Origin: Candidatus Gerdarchaeota archaeon
GTDB lineage: Archaea > Asgardarchaeota > Heimdallarchaeia > JABLTI01
Length of the DNA: 6,893 nt
Assembly: GCA_016839405.1 (NCBI GenBank)
Contig: JAEOUJ010000309.1
Span: 1-6,893, forward strand
Reading direction: 5' to 3'
Positions 6,482 through 6,893 of the stretch are shown in pieces. Under the pieces are notes generated by a model. That model ran no database searches. It was not told where the DNA came from and was given only the letters and a program-made list of their open reading frames with translations. Each line of letters starts with the position of its first letter. Position 1 is the first letter of the stretch. The translations under genes were made by a program, and so were the position numbers.

Positions 6482-6530
6482 ATTGAGTTTAATATTTTCA
6501 CAATGTAAATTTTAAAATACTTAAATTTTT
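6482..6530. promoter_or_regulatory. Divergent promoter region, hydrolase / ArsM-like gene
   Basis: This AT-rich gap separates two divergent starts. On +, TTTAATATTTT (6488-6498) is centred 38 nt before the ATG at 6531, where a TATA box is expected. On -, the complement of 6508-6521 (TATTTTAAAATTTA-like) is centred about 47 nt before the ATG at 6467. No clear ribosome site precedes the + gene. The exact boxes are uncertain because the whole gap is AT-rich. Confidence 0.35.
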
Positions 6531-6893
6531 ATGCCTAAAATAGAAATATCAAAAGTTGGATCTACTTTGCCTAAAATAAAAGATACTGTAAGAAAAAAAT
6601 ATGCAGAAGCACTTGAAAAATCAAAAGAAAAGAAAGATAATGCTTGCTGTGCTGATGGATTAATTCTAGATAAAAAAAATCTTGAAAAGAATTTATTCAA
6701 TGGTGAACTTATTGCTCCAAGCTTTGGTTGTATATATGATTTATCTGGCATAGCTGAAATTAAAGAAGGTGATTTAATAGTTGATTTTGGAAGTGGTTCT
6801 GGTTATGATTTAATTCGAGCAGCAAAATTAACTGGTGAGAATGGTAGAGTTATTGGTATTGATATGACACCAGAGATGGTAAATCAAGCACAA
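6531..6893 (+). CDS. arsM: ArsM-like arsenite S-adenosylmethyltransferase, N-terminal part (partial)
   Basis: The gene runs off the right edge after 121 codons with no stop. The start VRKKYAEAL (20-28) matches the opening helix of arsenite methyltransferases. It is followed by a Cys pair (39-40) and by SFGC (64-67), the positions of conserved Cys residues that bind As(III) in ArsM. The SAM-binding motif I is IVDFGSGSGYD (83-93), and motif II is RVIGIDMTPEMVNQA (106-120), where Asp111 would bind the SAM ribose. The D-M-T-P-E-M wording is characteristic of ArsM. The enzyme would methylate arsenite in the cytoplasm to volatile or less retained forms. The later Cys residues lie outside the window, so a related SAM methyltransferase cannot be excluded. 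No ArsR-type regulator is visible next to it. Confidence 0.78.
   Translation, partial: MPKIEISKVGSTLPKIKDTVRKKYAEALEKSKEKKDNACCADGLILDKKNLEKNLFNGELIAPSFGCIYDLSGIAEIKEGDLIVDFGSGSGYDLIRAAKLTGENGRVIGIDMTPEMVNQAQ

Noticed and set aside
6508..6527. Possible third copy of the 20-nt palindrome
   Set aside because: On - it reads like ATTTAAGTATTTTAAA, sharing the AAGTA/TTTAAA theme, but it needs a gap of several bases to align. In such AT-rich DNA that is not convincing.
6521..6751. 76-codon open frame on the - strand
   Set aside because: It is antisense to the start of the ArsM-like gene, which has clear family motifs, and its Phe/Ser-rich product resembles nothing known to me.

Overview
The window is AT-rich and looks archaeal, most likely from an Asgard-type (Lokiarchaeia-like) archaeon. 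The evidence is a TldD/TldE pair, T/A-rich TATA-like elements about 25-50 nt upstream of starts, Shine-Dalgarno matches to the archaeal 16S tail (AGGTGG, AAAGGAGG, AAGGA), T-run terminators, and a large surface protein with SBBP-type propeller repeats and a C-terminal membrane anchor. The lineage is inferred from protein style only. No rRNA, tRNA, CRISPR array or insertion sequence was seen, and no gene-free stretch exceeds 300 bases.

Layout. Positions 1-1468 hold the 3' end of tldD overlapping a complete tldE/pmbA, both on +. A T-loop hairpin (1483-1502) separates this operon from a convergent gene. On - (1515-3668) lies an exported, membrane-anchored protein that joins a DJ-1/PfpI-like domain to seven SBBP repeats, predicted to form a seven-bladed beta-propeller. 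It is divergent from a + strand regulator (3806-4864) carrying two tandem winged-helix units. Next on + is a CbiX/SirB-like chelatase with an unusual insert (4973-5500). It converges with an alpha/beta-hydrolase on - (5514-6467) that seems to lack its catalytic histidine. The last gene (6531 to the window edge) is divergent from the hydrolase and is the 5' part of an ArsM-like arsenite methyltransferase.

How the genes may work together. TldD and TldE almost certainly form one protease and are translationally coupled. The most interesting signal is a 20-nt palindromic element present twice, at 3705-3724 and 4915-4934, with 19 of 20 bases identical. The copies lie 36 and 38 nt from the start codons of the surface-protein and chelatase genes, and they flank the two-headed regulator. 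This suggests a small local regulon in which the regulator acts at, or overlaps, these promoters. That is a hypothesis: both copies also resemble archaeal TATA elements. No shared pathway is evident among the surface protein, chelatase, hydrolase and methyltransferase.
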